The notes: generated by a model from the sequence alone, not told the origin. DNA of 64,000 bases from Phycisphaerales bacterium (GCA_905339235.1 CAJPFG010000026.1:1-64000); one strand, 5' to 3'. Positions 33,948 to 43,277 are shown, counted from the first letter of the stretch. A program made the numbers and translations.

Positions 33948-36511
33948 CAGTTCGCCTTCGACGCGTCGGGCACCTCGCCGGTTTCCTTCGCGGGGTCTTG
34001 CGTGGGCGCGGGGGCCGGAGAGCCGAGGTCCTTTCGGAGTTTTTCAAGGCGCTCACGGTACGGCGCGTTCACCGGTTCCGTGGCGGCTTTCTCCGTGTTG
34101 TTGACCACAACCGGGGTGATGAAGACCAGCAGTTCGGTGGTGGTGATGCTCTTGTCGCGGCTGCGGAAGAGCCAGCCCAGGACGGGGATATCGCCGATCA
34201 GCGGGACCTTGCGCAGGATGTTGGATTCCTGCTTGCGGAGGATGCCCGAGATCACGATCGTCTGACCGTCCTTCACGATGAGTTGCGTGGTGGTCTGGCG
34301 GCGGTCGAATATGAACCCGCCGTTGCTGGTTTCGCCGGGGACGATGGACGAGAGTTGGAGGTTGACGCGAAGGTCCACATCGCCTTGAACAGTGATCCGG
34401 GGGCGGGCCCGCAGCTGGATTCCCACGGCGCGATAGTCGAAGGTCTGGGTGACCGCCCCGGTGTCGGCCGTCTGCGAGGCCGTGGGGACGAGCACGTCCT
34501 GCCCGTCGAAGAACTCGGCCTCCTGGTTATCGCTGGTGAAGACCTTTGGTTCGCTGAGGATCGAGACGGCCTGCTTCTGCGAGAGGGCCTGGAGCAGCAG
34601 GTTGAGGTCCACGTTTGAACTGAGGGTGGAGGTGTCAAAGAGGCTGGTGGCGAAGTTGGTCTTCTCGCCGGTCGCAGTGGTGCCGATGGAAACCGAGTTG
34701 TCGCCGTTGGTCGGGGTGATCGCCTGGCTGGACCAGCGCAGGCCGAGTTGCGTCGCATCCTCGGCGGAGACTTCTGCGACGATCGCCGAGATGAGCACCT
34801 GCCTCCCGGGCTTGTCGAGCATCTCGATGAGGCTGATGATCGACTGGCGGTATTCCGGCGGGGCCGTGACCATGAGGGCGTTCTGGCGCCAGACCGGGAC
34901 GATTCGGAGTTGACCGATCAGGTTTGAACTCGGCCGGCGATCCGTGGGGGTACGAGAGCGCGCCCACCAGAAGGAAATGTTCGTGGTTGAGGTGGCCCCG
35001 TCATCAGTGGCGGAGGTATCCGAGGCCGCGGACTCGACGGCGGTGGTCGAGAACGGGCTGAGGTTTGAGGAGGTAGCCGAAAGCCCGCTCTCGGAGCGAC
35101 GGATCTGGGCGAGCGTGCCGTCCTGGGCCAGCAGCGTGTTGAGTTGCTCGGCGAGGTCTTCGGCGGAGGCGTGCTTGAGTTCGAGAATCGCGGGAAGGCC
35201 CGCGGTCTGCGGCTGGTCGAGTTCCTTGATGATTTTGTCGATCACCTCCATGTTGTCGGGGGACTTTCCGATGACAACCAGGCGGCCCTGGTCGGGCATT
35301 GCCTGGAACGAGAACTGTCCCGCGAGTCGTCCGATCCCCTGGGTCGAGGATGTTCCCAGCGATCCTGCGCCCTGCTGGCCTCCCTGCTGCCCGCCGCCCT
35401 GCTGGCCGGTGCGGGTCTGCGGCTTTCCGAACAGGCCTTCGAGCAGGTCTCGCACTTTGACGGGGTCGGAGTTGTGCAGGTCGTAGGTCTTTGGGATGAC
35501 CTGGTCTTCGCTGAGCGGGGTGTCCCAGAACTTGACGATCTGCTGGCGGATCTGCTCGAGGATCGCGGGATCGGCGACGACTGTGACGGAGTTCTGCTGC
35601 GAGTTGGCAGTGACGCGGACTTCGTCGGTGCTGGCGCTGGTGGTGGCGTCGCCGCCCTGGCCGGGGAAGCGGAAAACGGGCTGGTTCTGATTCTGGTTGT
35701 TCTGATTGCGATTGCGCGTGGCGCTCTGTCCGAACAGTTCGTTGATGTTGGTCTTGATGGCTTCGGCATCGGCGTAGCGGAGCGTGAAGGTCTCGGCCTG
35801 CAGGGCGGCGGCGCTGGGGCGGTCGAGCGAATCCACGAGCAGTTCGACGCGCTGGACCATCGCGAGGGGGCCCATGACGGTCACCTGGTTGGATTCTTCG
35901 TCGATCTGAAGTTTGGCCGTGTCGGGCACGGCGTTCTTGATAATGTCGCCCATCGACTTGGCGGAGGAATGTCGAAGCCCGAATACCTTCTGGACCAGTG
36001 TGCCCAGGTCCGAGCGGTTGAGCACGGTCCACTCGGGGCCGATGACGGGCACGTCCTGTTTGGTCACCTCGGCGATGTCGCGCAGCGTGATGGTGATGTC
36101 GTTTTCAACGACGCCCACGCCGTTTTGGGCGAGCGAGAGGAAGACCAGGTCGAGCGCCTGCTCCCGGGGGATCGGCGCGTCGTTCATCACCGTGATCTTC
36201 CGCGAGAGAATGTCTTGCTGGGGGATCACGACTTTGCCCGTAGCCTGCACGATGAAATCGACCAGGCGTTCGACGGTGACCTGCTTGAACGCGAGGACCG
36301 TGGGCTCGCCGGTGAGCGGACGCCGGCCCACCGGCGGCTGGGACGGCTTCTTCATGCGAGCGCCGATGGGCGTGTCGGTGACGGGCGCGACCTTGAAGAC
36401 GCTTTCGGGCGCGGCCTGCGGCTCGGCCTGGAACGCGAGAGCGCGACCCGCCAGCGCCGCCAAAGCCACCGCCGTCACCATGACCTGTTGACACATTGAT
36501 GCCTGCATCAT
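33947..36511 (-). CDS. gspD: type II secretion secretin (GspD/PilQ-like)
   Basis: 854 residues. Signal peptide (about 1-26), then N-terminal domains (N0 about 50-130, N1-N3 about 130-440 with AETFTLRYADAEAI-type repeats), long Gln/Gly-rich inserts between them (GQQGGGQQGG), and the C-terminal secretin gate-forming domain with KVPLIGDIPVLGWLFRS followed by LLVFITPVVV. It forms the outer-membrane channel of the type II machine. A Pro/Thr tail ends the protein. The ATG overlaps the upstream gspC-like stop (ATGA). Secretin identity is firm; GspD versus PilQ is settled by the operon. Confidence 0.92.
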   Translation of the reverse strand: MMQASMCQQVMVTAVALAALAGRALAFQAEPQAAPESVFKVAPVTDTPIGARMKKPSQPPVGRRPLTGEPTVLAFKQVTVERLVDFIVQATGKVVIPQQDILSRKITVMNDAPIPREQALDLVFLSLAQNGVGVVENDITITLRDIAEVTKQDVPVIGPEWTVLNRSDLGTLVQKVFGLRHSSAKSMGDIIKNAVPDTAKLQIDEESNQVTVMGPLAMVQRVELLVDSLDRPSAAALQAETFTLRYADAEAIKTNINELFGQSATRNRNQNNQNQNQPVFRFPGQGGDATTSASTDEVRVTANSQQNSVTVVADPAILEQIRQQIVKFWDTPLSEDQVIPKTYDLHNSDPVKVRDLLEGLFGKPQTRTGQQGGGQQGGQQGAGSLGTSSTQGIGRLAGQFSFQAMPDQGRLVVIGKSPDNMEVIDKIIKELDQPQTAGLPAILELKHASAEDLAEQLNTLLAQDGTLAQIRRSESGLSATSSNLSPFSTTAVESAASDTSATDDGATSTTNISFWWARSRTPTDRRPSSNLIGQLRIVPVWRQNALMVTAPPEYRQSIISLIEMLDKPGRQVLISAIVAEVSAEDATQLGLRWSSQAITPTNGDNSVSIGTTATGEKTNFATSLFDTSTLSSNVDLNLLLQALSQKQAVSILSEPKVFTSDNQEAEFFDGQDVLVPTASQTADTGAVTQTFDYRAVGIQLRARPRITVQGDVDLRVNLQLSSIVPGETSNGGFIFDRRQTTTQLIVKDGQTIVISGILRKQESNILRKVPLIGDIPVLGWLFRSRDKSITTTELLVFITPVVVNNTEKAATEPVNAPYRERLEKLRKDLGSPAPAPTQDPAKETGEVPDASKAN

Positions 36512-37254
36512 GAGTTCCTGTCTTGCTTGGGCGAATCGGTGGGAGGCGACGCGCCGGGCGGGGTCGTCCCGGGCGAGCCCGGTTCGTTGGGAGGTGGCGC
36601 AGCGGGCGGGGGAGTCTCGGGTGTCGTGCCGGGCGAATCCGTCGGCGGCGGCGCGTCGTCGGGCGGTTTGGGGGGTTCGGCGGACGGCTCCGGCGGCGCC
36701 GTCTCCGGGGGCGGGGTGGGGGGCGGGGTGTCCTTGAAGACCACGTCGTTCTTCTCGAACAACTTGACGGGGAACTCAACGCCCTTCCAGGCGATCGTCG
36801 CCGACCAGGGAGGGTTCATCGCGACGACCTTCATGTCGTCTTTTTCGTCGTCGCCGAGTTTCATCCGCTTACCGTCGGTAAACCACACCTCGTCAAAGAT
36901 CATCGCGGCGATCGAAGGGCCGCCGTAGGACGAGGGCCGCGGGGGCGTGGTGTCTTCGGTGCTGGGCGGGGGAGGGGGCGGGTTGGCTTCGGCGACCTGC
37001 TTGGGGTTGTAGAACAGGCTGCGTCCGGTCACCTGGCCCACGTAGGTTTCGAACTGCGGCGCCCGCGAGACCGCCTCGGCCTCGGCGACGGCCGGAAGGG
37101 TCGGGCGAGGCCCGATGATCGCACGCCCCAGGTCCCACAACGAGGGAAGCAGCACCGCTCCCGCGAGCGCGGCGACGCCGATCGCGGCCTTGCCCAGCGG
37201 CGGCAGCGATGCGAACGCCGCGCGTGCTTCCTGGATGGGCGATGGTCCGGTCAT
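36508..37254 (-). CDS. gspC: GspC-like inner-membrane protein
   Basis: 248 residues. One membrane helix (about 24-40), then a periplasmic region (FETYVGQVTGRSLFYNP...; VWFTDGKRMKLGDDEKDDMKVVAMN) and a C-terminal ~75 residue Pro/Thr/Gly-rich tail with little complexity. This is the size and layout of GspC/PilP-type proteins that link the inner-membrane platform to the secretin, and the gene sits directly before gspD. The homology region (HR) looks diverged and there is no PDZ. ATG 37254 (MTGPSP) overlaps the previous stop (ATGA) and is chosen over one 11 codons upstream. Confidence 0.6.
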   Translation of the reverse strand: MTGPSPIQEARAAFASLPPLGKAAIGVAALAGAVLLPSLWDLGRAIIGPRPTLPAVAEAEAVSRAPQFETYVGQVTGRSLFYNPKQVAEANPPPPPPSTEDTTPPRPSSYGGPSIAAMIFDEVWFTDGKRMKLGDDEKDDMKVVAMNPPWSATIAWKGVEFPVKLFEKNDVVFKDTPPPTPPPETAPPEPSAEPPKPPDDAPPPTDSPGTTPETPPPAAPPPNEPGSPGTTPPGASPPTDSPKQDRNS

Positions 37255-37865
37255 CGGTTCGATCTCTCCTTCTTCGCCATCACCCACGTCTCCACGGTGA
37301 TCGAGGCGTGAACGTGCCTCGAACTCTGGTCGCGCCCTTCGGCCTGTCGCATGATCTGCACGTTGGATATGGTCGAGACCAGCGGGCTCTGCTCGAGATC
37401 GGCGATGACCTTGACTATCGCGTCGGGCTCGGCCTCGAACTCGAGAACTCGTGTCACGCGGTCGATGCGGAAGTTGGCGGGGAGTTTCTTTACCAGCGGG
37501 CCGTTGCCGGTGAGGGGCATGGTCCGCGTGGTGCTGGTCTCGCCGGAGATGCTGTGCTTGGAGAGAATCTCCGTCACGGCCTTGTTGAAGACGCGCACCC
37601 TCGCGTTGGGGTCGCCGGGGTAGTCCACGCCGCCGAAGTGCTTGACGCCGTCGAGCGCGGTGTTGCCGGCCCGCTTCACGATATCGCCGGCCTCCGCGAG
37701 TTTGACCAGCCCCGCCTCACTGCGGTCGCCCTCGGCGCGCCAATACGCGTAGAAGTCCAGCACGCGCTCGACGAGGCCGAAGTAGGCGACAACGAGTGCG
37801 AGCAGCCACACCAGCCAACGGGCGGAGCGGGGCAGGCCGCGATATCGCTGGACAATCATCGACAT
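37251..37865 (-). CDS. gspM: GspM/PilO-like inner-membrane protein
   Basis: 204 residues. A short cytoplasmic start, one membrane helix (about 18-35), a coiled-coil (40-75) and a small alpha/beta domain ending with SSRHVHASITVETWVM. This matches the GspM/PilO fold and operon place between gspL and gspC. ATG 37865 overlaps the gspL stop in TGATG. Sequence similarity is too weak to name without structure, but the context is strong. Confidence 0.65.
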   Translation of the reverse strand: MSMIVQRYRGLPRSARWLVWLLALVVAYFGLVERVLDFYAYWRAEGDRSEAGLVKLAEAGDIVKRAGNTALDGVKHFGGVDYPGDPNARVRVFNKAVTEILSKHSISGETSTTRTMPLTGNGPLVKKLPANFRIDRVTRVLEFEAEPDAIVKVIADLEQSPLVSTISNVQIMRQAEGRDQSSRHVHASITVETWVMAKKERSNR

Positions 37866-39547
37866 CAGGTGCCCCCCGCCTTCAGAGCCTCGGATCGCGC
37901 CCGCAGTTTGTCGTATTCGTCCTGCAGTCGCTGCTTGACGGTCGGGTCCATGTTCTGGTTTTTCTGCATGTAGACCTTGCGGGCGACCCAGCCTGCATTG
38001 GCCTGATTGAGATCCATCTTGGCAATCTCGGCGTCGGTCTCCGCCGGCGGTGGTCCGCCGGATGCGGCCGCGGGGCGTTCCTCGGTTCGCGTTTCGGCGC
38101 GCTTTGCGGTCGAGGGCGCCGGGGGTGGAGGCGGAGGTGGAACGCCGTCCTTGAAGAGCCGCTTGACGAGGGGCTCGGCCACGAAGTCCTGCGTGTGCTG
38201 GAAGGCGTGGTGCGGGTTGGCGATCTTGGCGCTCAGGTCGAACTCGACCCACGTTTCCTTGCTCTCGACCCGCCCCGCCTGCGCTTCGCTAAACACGCGC
38301 GTCTTGTTCAGCGCATCTTCGAACTCGGCCACCTGCTCGCGTGAGTCGGCGCGACCGCGCATGGTGAGACGCTGTCCCGGCGAGATCCGCATGGTTTGAG
38401 CGGTGACTCCGACGGGCGCGACCCGGGATACGTCCATGAGCAGTTTGGCGACGGGCAGACGCGAAGATTCGAGTTGCGTGTACAGGTCGGCCTTGCGTTC
38501 GATTTCGTCGCGCCCGCCGCTGCTCTTTTCCAGGGCTTCCATTCTCGATTCGAGGATCGACGCTCGCACCCAACCGAGCCCCAGCGGACCTCCGGCGAGC
38601 ACGACCAGCCCGGCGGCGAGCAGCACGCCCGCCCGGGCGGGCGAACGGTATTTCTCGATCCAGGCGGCGATGGGGGAGCGTTCGATGACGGGCGCGGCGG
38701 CGAGCAGGCCGGCAAGGGAGAATCGGGTCGGGCGGGCGTCGATGGCCAGCAACGCCGCGCCGACCGACAGTCCGAAATCGTCGAGCCAGGCCGGCGTGTC
38801 GCGAGTGCCGTCCAGCCGGGCTCGCATCGCCGTGGCCGCCGCGGAATCCAGGTGCAGCACGCGCCCGCCGCCGGGGAGCGTCGGTGGGGAAGTCAGACCC
38901 GCGAGCGGAGCCGACTCGACGAGCACACCCGCAACCGCGTCCCGCCACTCCATTTCGTCGGGCCGCTGATCGAGCATGACGCGCGCGGCCACCTTGGCGA
39001 CTCCGGGCACGAGCACGCAGATGGCGCCTTCACGCCGGTCGGCGTAGACGGCGGGCTTGCTCTGCCCCTCGGCGAGCGCGCTGAGGGCCGCGATTGGCGT
39101 GGTCCAGGTTTCGCGCAGGGAAGAAAGCGCATCGGGGGCGGAGGTCGAGAGCCAGCCGGTGAGCAGGACGCTCTTGGCTCCCTCCGCCGCGTCGCCGATG
39201 ATTCCCGCGGCGCGGCGATACCACGAGAGAACGCTGGGCAGGTCGGCCTCGGCCAGCAGCGAGATGGAGGAGGCGAGTTGCTCCTCGGTTCCCGCGGCGG
39301 GCACGAGGGTCACGCGCCCGATGGTTTCGCGGGCTGGGGCGATGCGGACAATCCGCGAGACGCCGTGTTCGTTGGCCAGATCCTGGATGCCGAGGGGCGC
39401 CCCCGGCTCGACCGCGCGGGCGACGGCGACGGCCCAGCCGCCCTGATCTCGCGCGACCACCAGCACGCGCCGCCCCCACGGGCCGTCGTGCACCACCAGC
39501 ACGCCGCCGTTGCCGCGGGACCGACCGTTTCCGCTCATCCGCGTCAT
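37865..39547 (-). CDS. gspL: GspL/PilMN-like assembly protein
   Basis: 560 residues. The N-terminal ~300 residues form an actin-like cytoplasmic domain (VVHDGPWGRRVLVVARD; VLLTGWLST), then a membrane helix (about 317-338), a periplasmic coiled coil and a ferredoxin-like region. A Pro-rich stretch (GVPPPPPPPAPS) and an acidic helical tail follow, making it longer than the usual ~400 residues. GspL couples the GspE ATPase to the inner-membrane platform. Its ATG overlaps the gspK stop (ATGA, 39544-39547). Confidence 0.75.
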   Translation of the reverse strand: MTRMSGNGRSRGNGGVLVVHDGPWGRRVLVVARDQGGWAVAVARAVEPGAPLGIQDLANEHGVSRIVRIAPARETIGRVTLVPAAGTEEQLASSISLLAEADLPSVLSWYRRAAGIIGDAAEGAKSVLLTGWLSTSAPDALSSLRETWTTPIAALSALAEGQSKPAVYADRREGAICVLVPGVAKVAARVMLDQRPDEMEWRDAVAGVLVESAPLAGLTSPPTLPGGGRVLHLDSAAATAMRARLDGTRDTPAWLDDFGLSVGAALLAIDARPTRFSLAGLLAAAPVIERSPIAAWIEKYRSPARAGVLLAAGLVVLAGGPLGLGWVRASILESRMEALEKSSGGRDEIERKADLYTQLESSRLPVAKLLMDVSRVAPVGVTAQTMRISPGQRLTMRGRADSREQVAEFEDALNKTRVFSEAQAGRVESKETWVEFDLSAKIANPHHAFQHTQDFVAEPLVKRLFKDGVPPPPPPPAPSTAKRAETRTEERPAAASGGPPPAETDAEIAKMDLNQANAGWVARKVYMQKNQNMDPTVKQRLQDEYDKLRARSEALKAGGT

Positions 39548-40881
39548 CGCACGACTACCTCCTGGATCACCAGGGGGAGGCTCGAACGGTCGAGCGTCGC
39601 CCGGATCTCCACTTCAATCCCCGTCTTTGCATCCCGGCCCCGGGACGTTACAACGTACACGTTCGACCGCACGGTGAGCAACTCGTAGATAGCCGCCAAC
39701 TGCCGACGGCCGATTCCCGGGACGGCGAGCAGGTCACCGAGGCTGGTAAAGCCCTGCGGGCGAGCCGACCGCTCGCCGATGATCGCGTCGGCGGTCTCCG
39801 GGGTGATCTGCGGCAGGTATTCGAGCACCTCCGCCGCGCAAGTATTGACGTTGAGTTTTCCCGGGATGTACGCCCCGGCTTCGGGCGGTCCGATGGTGGT
39901 TTCGTCCAGCAGGGCTCCCAACTGCTCGGGAGACAGGTTTTCGATGCGGCGGCGGCGCTGACCCGGTTGGGGAGGGATGGCTTGCTGGGCCAACTGATTG
40001 AGATCCCTCGTAATGAAGTCGCGCATGGCGGCGGTGTCTACGTTGGCCACGTAGTCCACGATCGTCTGTGCCTGGTCCTCGCCCACCTTCAGCCGCTCTT
40101 GCAGTTCTCCGGGGTCGGTCGCCGAGAGGTCGATCTTGGTCTGCCCGCTCACGCTCTGCGTTCCCTCGACGCTCAGGGCCGTCAGCAGCCCGGAATATGA
40201 CGCGTCCAGCACCCCGTCGGCGTTGTCGGGCGGCCAACTCGCATCGCCGTCGTTCTCGTTGGGATCGAGCAGGCCGTTGAGATTCCAGTCCTCGCCGCGC
40301 ACGTCGCGGGGGTCGGTGCCCGCGACAAGTTCCATTTCGGCGAGGGAGCGCATGGGGGCGTTTCGCGGTACCAGCGGGTGCTCGAGGCTCTGGTAGTATC
40401 CCGTTTCAGCGCCGAGAGGGTTGGGGTCTTCGTCCACGTCGATCCAGTCGAGGATGGAATCCGCCACGTCATCGGTCATGAACGGCTCGATCGTGAGCAA
40501 CTGGTCTTTCGTCAGGCGGTTGATGTTGAGTTTCGCCGAGGCGTCCGCGGGCCCGAGCACTTCCTGCTTGCCGTCGGTCGTGGCGATTCGCCACGAAGCG
40601 CCGGCGACATCACCCTCCGCCACCGCCACCATGTTGTCCATCTCCGCGAACGCCGACTGCCCCAGCGGGTTCTCGGTGTCGTATTCCAGCCTCGCGATCG
40701 TGGATTCGACTCCGGCCCGGGCGGCCCAGTAGGCTCGCACACGGGCCATGGCCTCTCTCCCGGCGGCGGCCTGGGCGTAGGCGCTGGCCTGCATCACGCT
40801 GACGATGAGCGCCCCGAAGACGATGATGCCGAACACCAGCAGCGTGGCGAAGCCGCGGCGATGGATCGCTTGGCGAGTCAT
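39544..40881 (-). CDS. gspK: type II secretion pseudopilin GspK
   Basis: 445 residues. Prepilin-type N-terminus HRRG|FATLLVFGIIVFGALIV, cleaved after Gly, lacking the usual Glu at +5 as expected for GspK, the tip pseudopilin. The long C-terminal part holds helix-hairpin-helix-like blocks (KLNINRLTKDQL; SILDWIDVDEDP; KLNVNTCAAEVLEYLPQ; LLAVPGIGRRQLAAI), the typical GspK alpha-domains. Coupled to gspJ and gspL by ATGA overlaps at both ends. About 100 residues longer than E. coli GspK. Confidence 0.9.
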   Translation of the reverse strand: MTRQAIHRRGFATLLVFGIIVFGALIVSVMQASAYAQAAAGREAMARVRAYWAARAGVESTIARLEYDTENPLGQSAFAEMDNMVAVAEGDVAGASWRIATTDGKQEVLGPADASAKLNINRLTKDQLLTIEPFMTDDVADSILDWIDVDEDPNPLGAETGYYQSLEHPLVPRNAPMRSLAEMELVAGTDPRDVRGEDWNLNGLLDPNENDGDASWPPDNADGVLDASYSGLLTALSVEGTQSVSGQTKIDLSATDPGELQERLKVGEDQAQTIVDYVANVDTAAMRDFITRDLNQLAQQAIPPQPGQRRRRIENLSPEQLGALLDETTIGPPEAGAYIPGKLNVNTCAAEVLEYLPQITPETADAIIGERSARPQGFTSLGDLLAVPGIGRRQLAAIYELLTVRSNVYVVTSRGRDAKTGIEVEIRATLDRSSLPLVIQEVVVR

Positions 40882-41750
40882 CGGGGACCTCCGGTTCGCG
40901 GAGTTCCGGATCCACCGCCACCCGTCCCCCCGCCCCCCGTTCCGCCCCCGCCGGTACCACCGCCTCCGGCTCCTCCGCCGCCTGTTCCACCACCTCCGGC
41001 CCCACCGCCGCCAGTAGCACCCGATCCCGAGTTGCCCGATGGCGAGGTCGGGGTGGTTTCGCCGGAATCAGAGTCCTCTTCCTCGGGCGGCGGCAATGGA
41101 ACGCGATCTATCGCGACGATCCGCCGCGCGGTTGCGCGGACCTTTCCGTCATCGGAGGTCCCCACGACGGTCACCTTGATCGCGTGGGGCATCCCCACCT
41201 CGTCGGACTGCCATTCGTCGTACCAGTTCACGCCGTCGTAGGCGTTGAGGGAGAGGCTGGTGACGCCCGCGACGATGGGGGCCGCGACGCCGCCGCCGTC
41301 GAGGTACGGATCGAAGCCCGGGTCCACGCGGCGCCACAGCGCCGGGCGGTCGTCCACGGGGTTGGGCTCGACGCGGTACTGAACCTCAAAATCCTCGCCC
41401 TCGGGTGAGAAGCGGTCACCGCGAACCGGGCGAGTGCCTTTCGCCAGCAGCAGCAACTCGTCGCCGTCGCCGGTCAGACTCAGCCCGTTGAGGATGGCGA
41501 CCTGCGCGTACAGCAGGTCCTGATCGCGGATGACATTCTGGATGTCGATGGCGATGCGCGAGGCCGCGGCGTCGGCCCGGGAGAACGCCTGCTGGCGGGC
41601 GTTCACCACCGACCTGGCGCGGAGGAACTGCGACATGCTCGACATGACCGCGCCGGCGACGAGCACGCCGATCACCGACGCGAGGACAAGTTCGATGAGC
41701 GTGAACCCGCCCGGCCGACGGGCGTTGGAGAGCGGCCGCGCGGGCGTCAT
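40878..41750 (-). CDS. gspJ: minor pseudopilin GspJ with glycine-repeat tail
   Basis: 290 residues. RRPGG|FTLIELVLASVIG is a textbook class III prepilin signal with Glu at +5. The globular part has LWRRVDPGFDP and related strands of GspJ. The last ~50 residues form a (T/A)GGGG run of about seven units, encoded by a 15-base tandem repeat near 40911-41010, unusual for this family. Coupled to gspI and gspK by ATGA overlaps. Confidence 0.85.
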   Translation of the reverse strand: MTPARPLSNARRPGGFTLIELVLASVIGVLVAGAVMSSMSQFLRARSVVNARQQAFSRADAAASRIAIDIQNVIRDQDLLYAQVAILNGLSLTGDGDELLLLAKGTRPVRGDRFSPEGEDFEVQYRVEPNPVDDRPALWRRVDPGFDPYLDGGGVAAPIVAGVTSLSLNAYDGVNWYDEWQSDEVGMPHAIKVTVVGTSDDGKVRATARRIVAIDRVPLPPPEEEDSDSGETTPTSPSGNSGSGATGGGGAGGGGTGGGGAGGGGTGGGGTGGGGTGGGGSGTPRTGGPR

Positions 41751-42208
41751 ATCGCCCCCCCTGCCAGGCGGTCCGGCTGCACCACGGGTCTGCGATCGGG
41801 ATCGGGCTCATCGCCCAGTCGCGGGGCGATGCGAGTTTCAACGACTGCGGAGCGGGTTGTGCCGTTCTCTTCCCACGTCACGGTCGCGACGACCTTGAAG
41901 GCCTCGCCTGCGGCGCCGCTGGAGATTTCGACCTTGTACCGGAAGTTTTCGTACGGGGCCTCGCCGACACCTTCCGCGTCGTCGAAACGGGAGGGGTAAT
42001 CGTCGGGGCCGCGTGCCTGAACGAGATTGAGTTGCTGATCGAGGATCATCGCGGCGACCTGGAGGTTTTCGCCCGAGCGCTGGGACTGGACGGCGTGTCC
42101 GGTAAGCCCCATGAGCACCACCACGGCCACGCCGAGCATGATGACGCCCACAAGCACATCGACCAGCGCCATGCCACGCGATCGGGCGAGATGGTCCGGG
42201 CGGATCAC
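41747..42208 (-). CDS. gspI: minor pseudopilin GspI
   Basis: 153 residues. SRG|MALVDVLVGVIMLG is the prepilin N-terminus, but the +5 residue is Asp instead of the usual Glu. The C-terminal domain is the small GspI alpha/beta type. Start is GTG 42208, overlapping the gspH stop as GTGA (a second GTG one codon upstream is possible). Overlaps gspJ by ATGA. The name is given by motif and place in the operon. Confidence 0.75.
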   Translation of the reverse strand: MIRPDHLARSRGMALVDVLVGVIMLGVAVVVLMGLTGHAVQSQRSGENLQVAAMILDQQLNLVQARGPDDYPSRFDDAEGVGEAPYENFRYKVEISSGAAGEAFKVVATVTWEENGTTRSAVVETRIAPRLGDEPDPDRRPVVQPDRLAGGAI

Positions 42209-42816
42209 CACGCCTGCTCCCCCATTCCCCTGGCGTCCAGGTCTACGACGCCGTCCAGTTCGGCCACTTCCCGCGCCGACGGGTTTTCGCCAGCGCGCAC
42301 GACCGCCCGCGACGCGCGCGAGGCGATCTCGACGCGGTAGGTGTCGCCGCCTCTGCCGCCGGAAAGAACGAGCAGCAGGGCGGGGCGCGGCTGGTCCTGC
42401 GGAAACTCGACGCGCCAGTTCATCGCGTCGAGCATCGCGCTTTCCATGGTTGCCCGCGTGACCTTGACTTCGCCCAAGTTCACCGCGGGGGTCAGCGGGT
42501 CTTCCTTCCACATTTCGCCGTCTTCGCTCAGCACGAGCAGACGCAGCCGCGAGGCCTCGCCGTCGAACTCCACCGCGATCCGCTGATGCGTCAGCAGGTC
42601 GCGCGTCGCGGCGGCGGAGAGCAGGTTTGCGACGCGTCCGGCGGCGGCCTGTGCCTCGCGCCCGGTCAAGGCCGCGAGCCGCGGGGCCATCGCGCCCACC
42701 AGAATTCCCAGGATCACCACGACGACAATGACCTCGACGATGGTGAACGCGCGTACGGCGACACCGGCGTATTTCGCCGCCCGGCCCGCGCGAGGTGTGA
42801 TCCGCTCGGCTCGCAT
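42205..42816 (-). CDS. gspH: minor pseudopilin GspH
   Basis: 203 residues. The hydrophobic helix starts with AVRA|FTIVEVIVVVVILG, Glu at +5, but the residue before the cleavage point is Ala where Gly is standard (Ala is tolerated by prepilin peptidases in some cases). A GspH-type beta-rich domain follows (QRIAVEFDGEASRLRLLVLS). Starts on the base after the gspG stop. The predicted leader of ~23 residues is longer than usual. Confidence 0.8.
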   Translation of the reverse strand: MRAERITPRAGRAAKYAGVAVRAFTIVEVIVVVVILGILVGAMAPRLAALTGREAQAAAGRVANLLSAAATRDLLTHQRIAVEFDGEASRLRLLVLSEDGEMWKEDPLTPAVNLGEVKVTRATMESAMLDAMNWRVEFPQDQPRPALLLVLSGGRGGDTYRVEIASRASRAVVRAGENPSAREVAELDGVVDLDARGMGEQAW

Positions 42817-43272
42817 TTACTTGAGTTTCTGACCGTTCACGATGTCCTGGTTCTCGCCGTCGCCGCCGCGCTGCCCGTCCTTGCCCAGACTCACGATGTC
42901 GAAGTCGGCGTTGACCTCGGGGGGAATCCGGAGTTCGAAGAAGTTGCCCCAGGGGTCCTTGAGCTGGTTTTCGGAATCGACGTAGGGGCTCCACTGCGAC
43001 TCCTCGACATCACCGGGGCGATTCCAGAGGATCTCGATGGAGGTTCCCGACTCGGGCATGAAGTGGTCGTTCACGAACAGTTTCATGGCGGTGGCCAGCG
43101 AGTTGGCCTGGCTCAGCGCCACGTTCTGCTTGCTCGCGCCCACGCGCCCGATGAGGCGCGGCGCGATCACCGCGGCGAGCACGCCGATGATGATCACCAC
43201 CACGATGATCTCGGTGATCGTGAATCCGCGCGCCCGCGGGCGTCCGGCCGTTTGCAGTTTTCGATTTGCCAT
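42817..43272 (-). CDS. gspG: major pseudopilin GspG
   Basis: 151 residues. RARG|FTITEIIVVVIIIGVLAAVIAP is the class III leader and first helix, with Glu at +5. The C-terminal part has DPWGN and the calcium-site loop SLGKDGQRGGDGENQDI, both diagnostic of GspG. It builds the pseudopilus shaft. Five bases follow the gspF stop. Major pseudopilin by sequence and by place after gspE and gspF. Confidence 0.94.
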   Translation of the reverse strand: MANRKLQTAGRPRARGFTITEIIVVVIIIGVLAAVIAPRLIGRVGASKQNVALSQANSLATAMKLFVNDHFMPESGTSIEILWNRPGDVEESQWSPYVDSENQLKDPWGNFFELRIPPEVNADFDIVSLGKDGQRGGDGENQDIVNGQKLK

Positions 43273-43277
43273 GTGGA

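Noticed and set aside
40878..41060. A collagen-like gene on the plus strand (Pro-rich frame)
   Set aside because: It is the antisense of the GspJ glycine tail.
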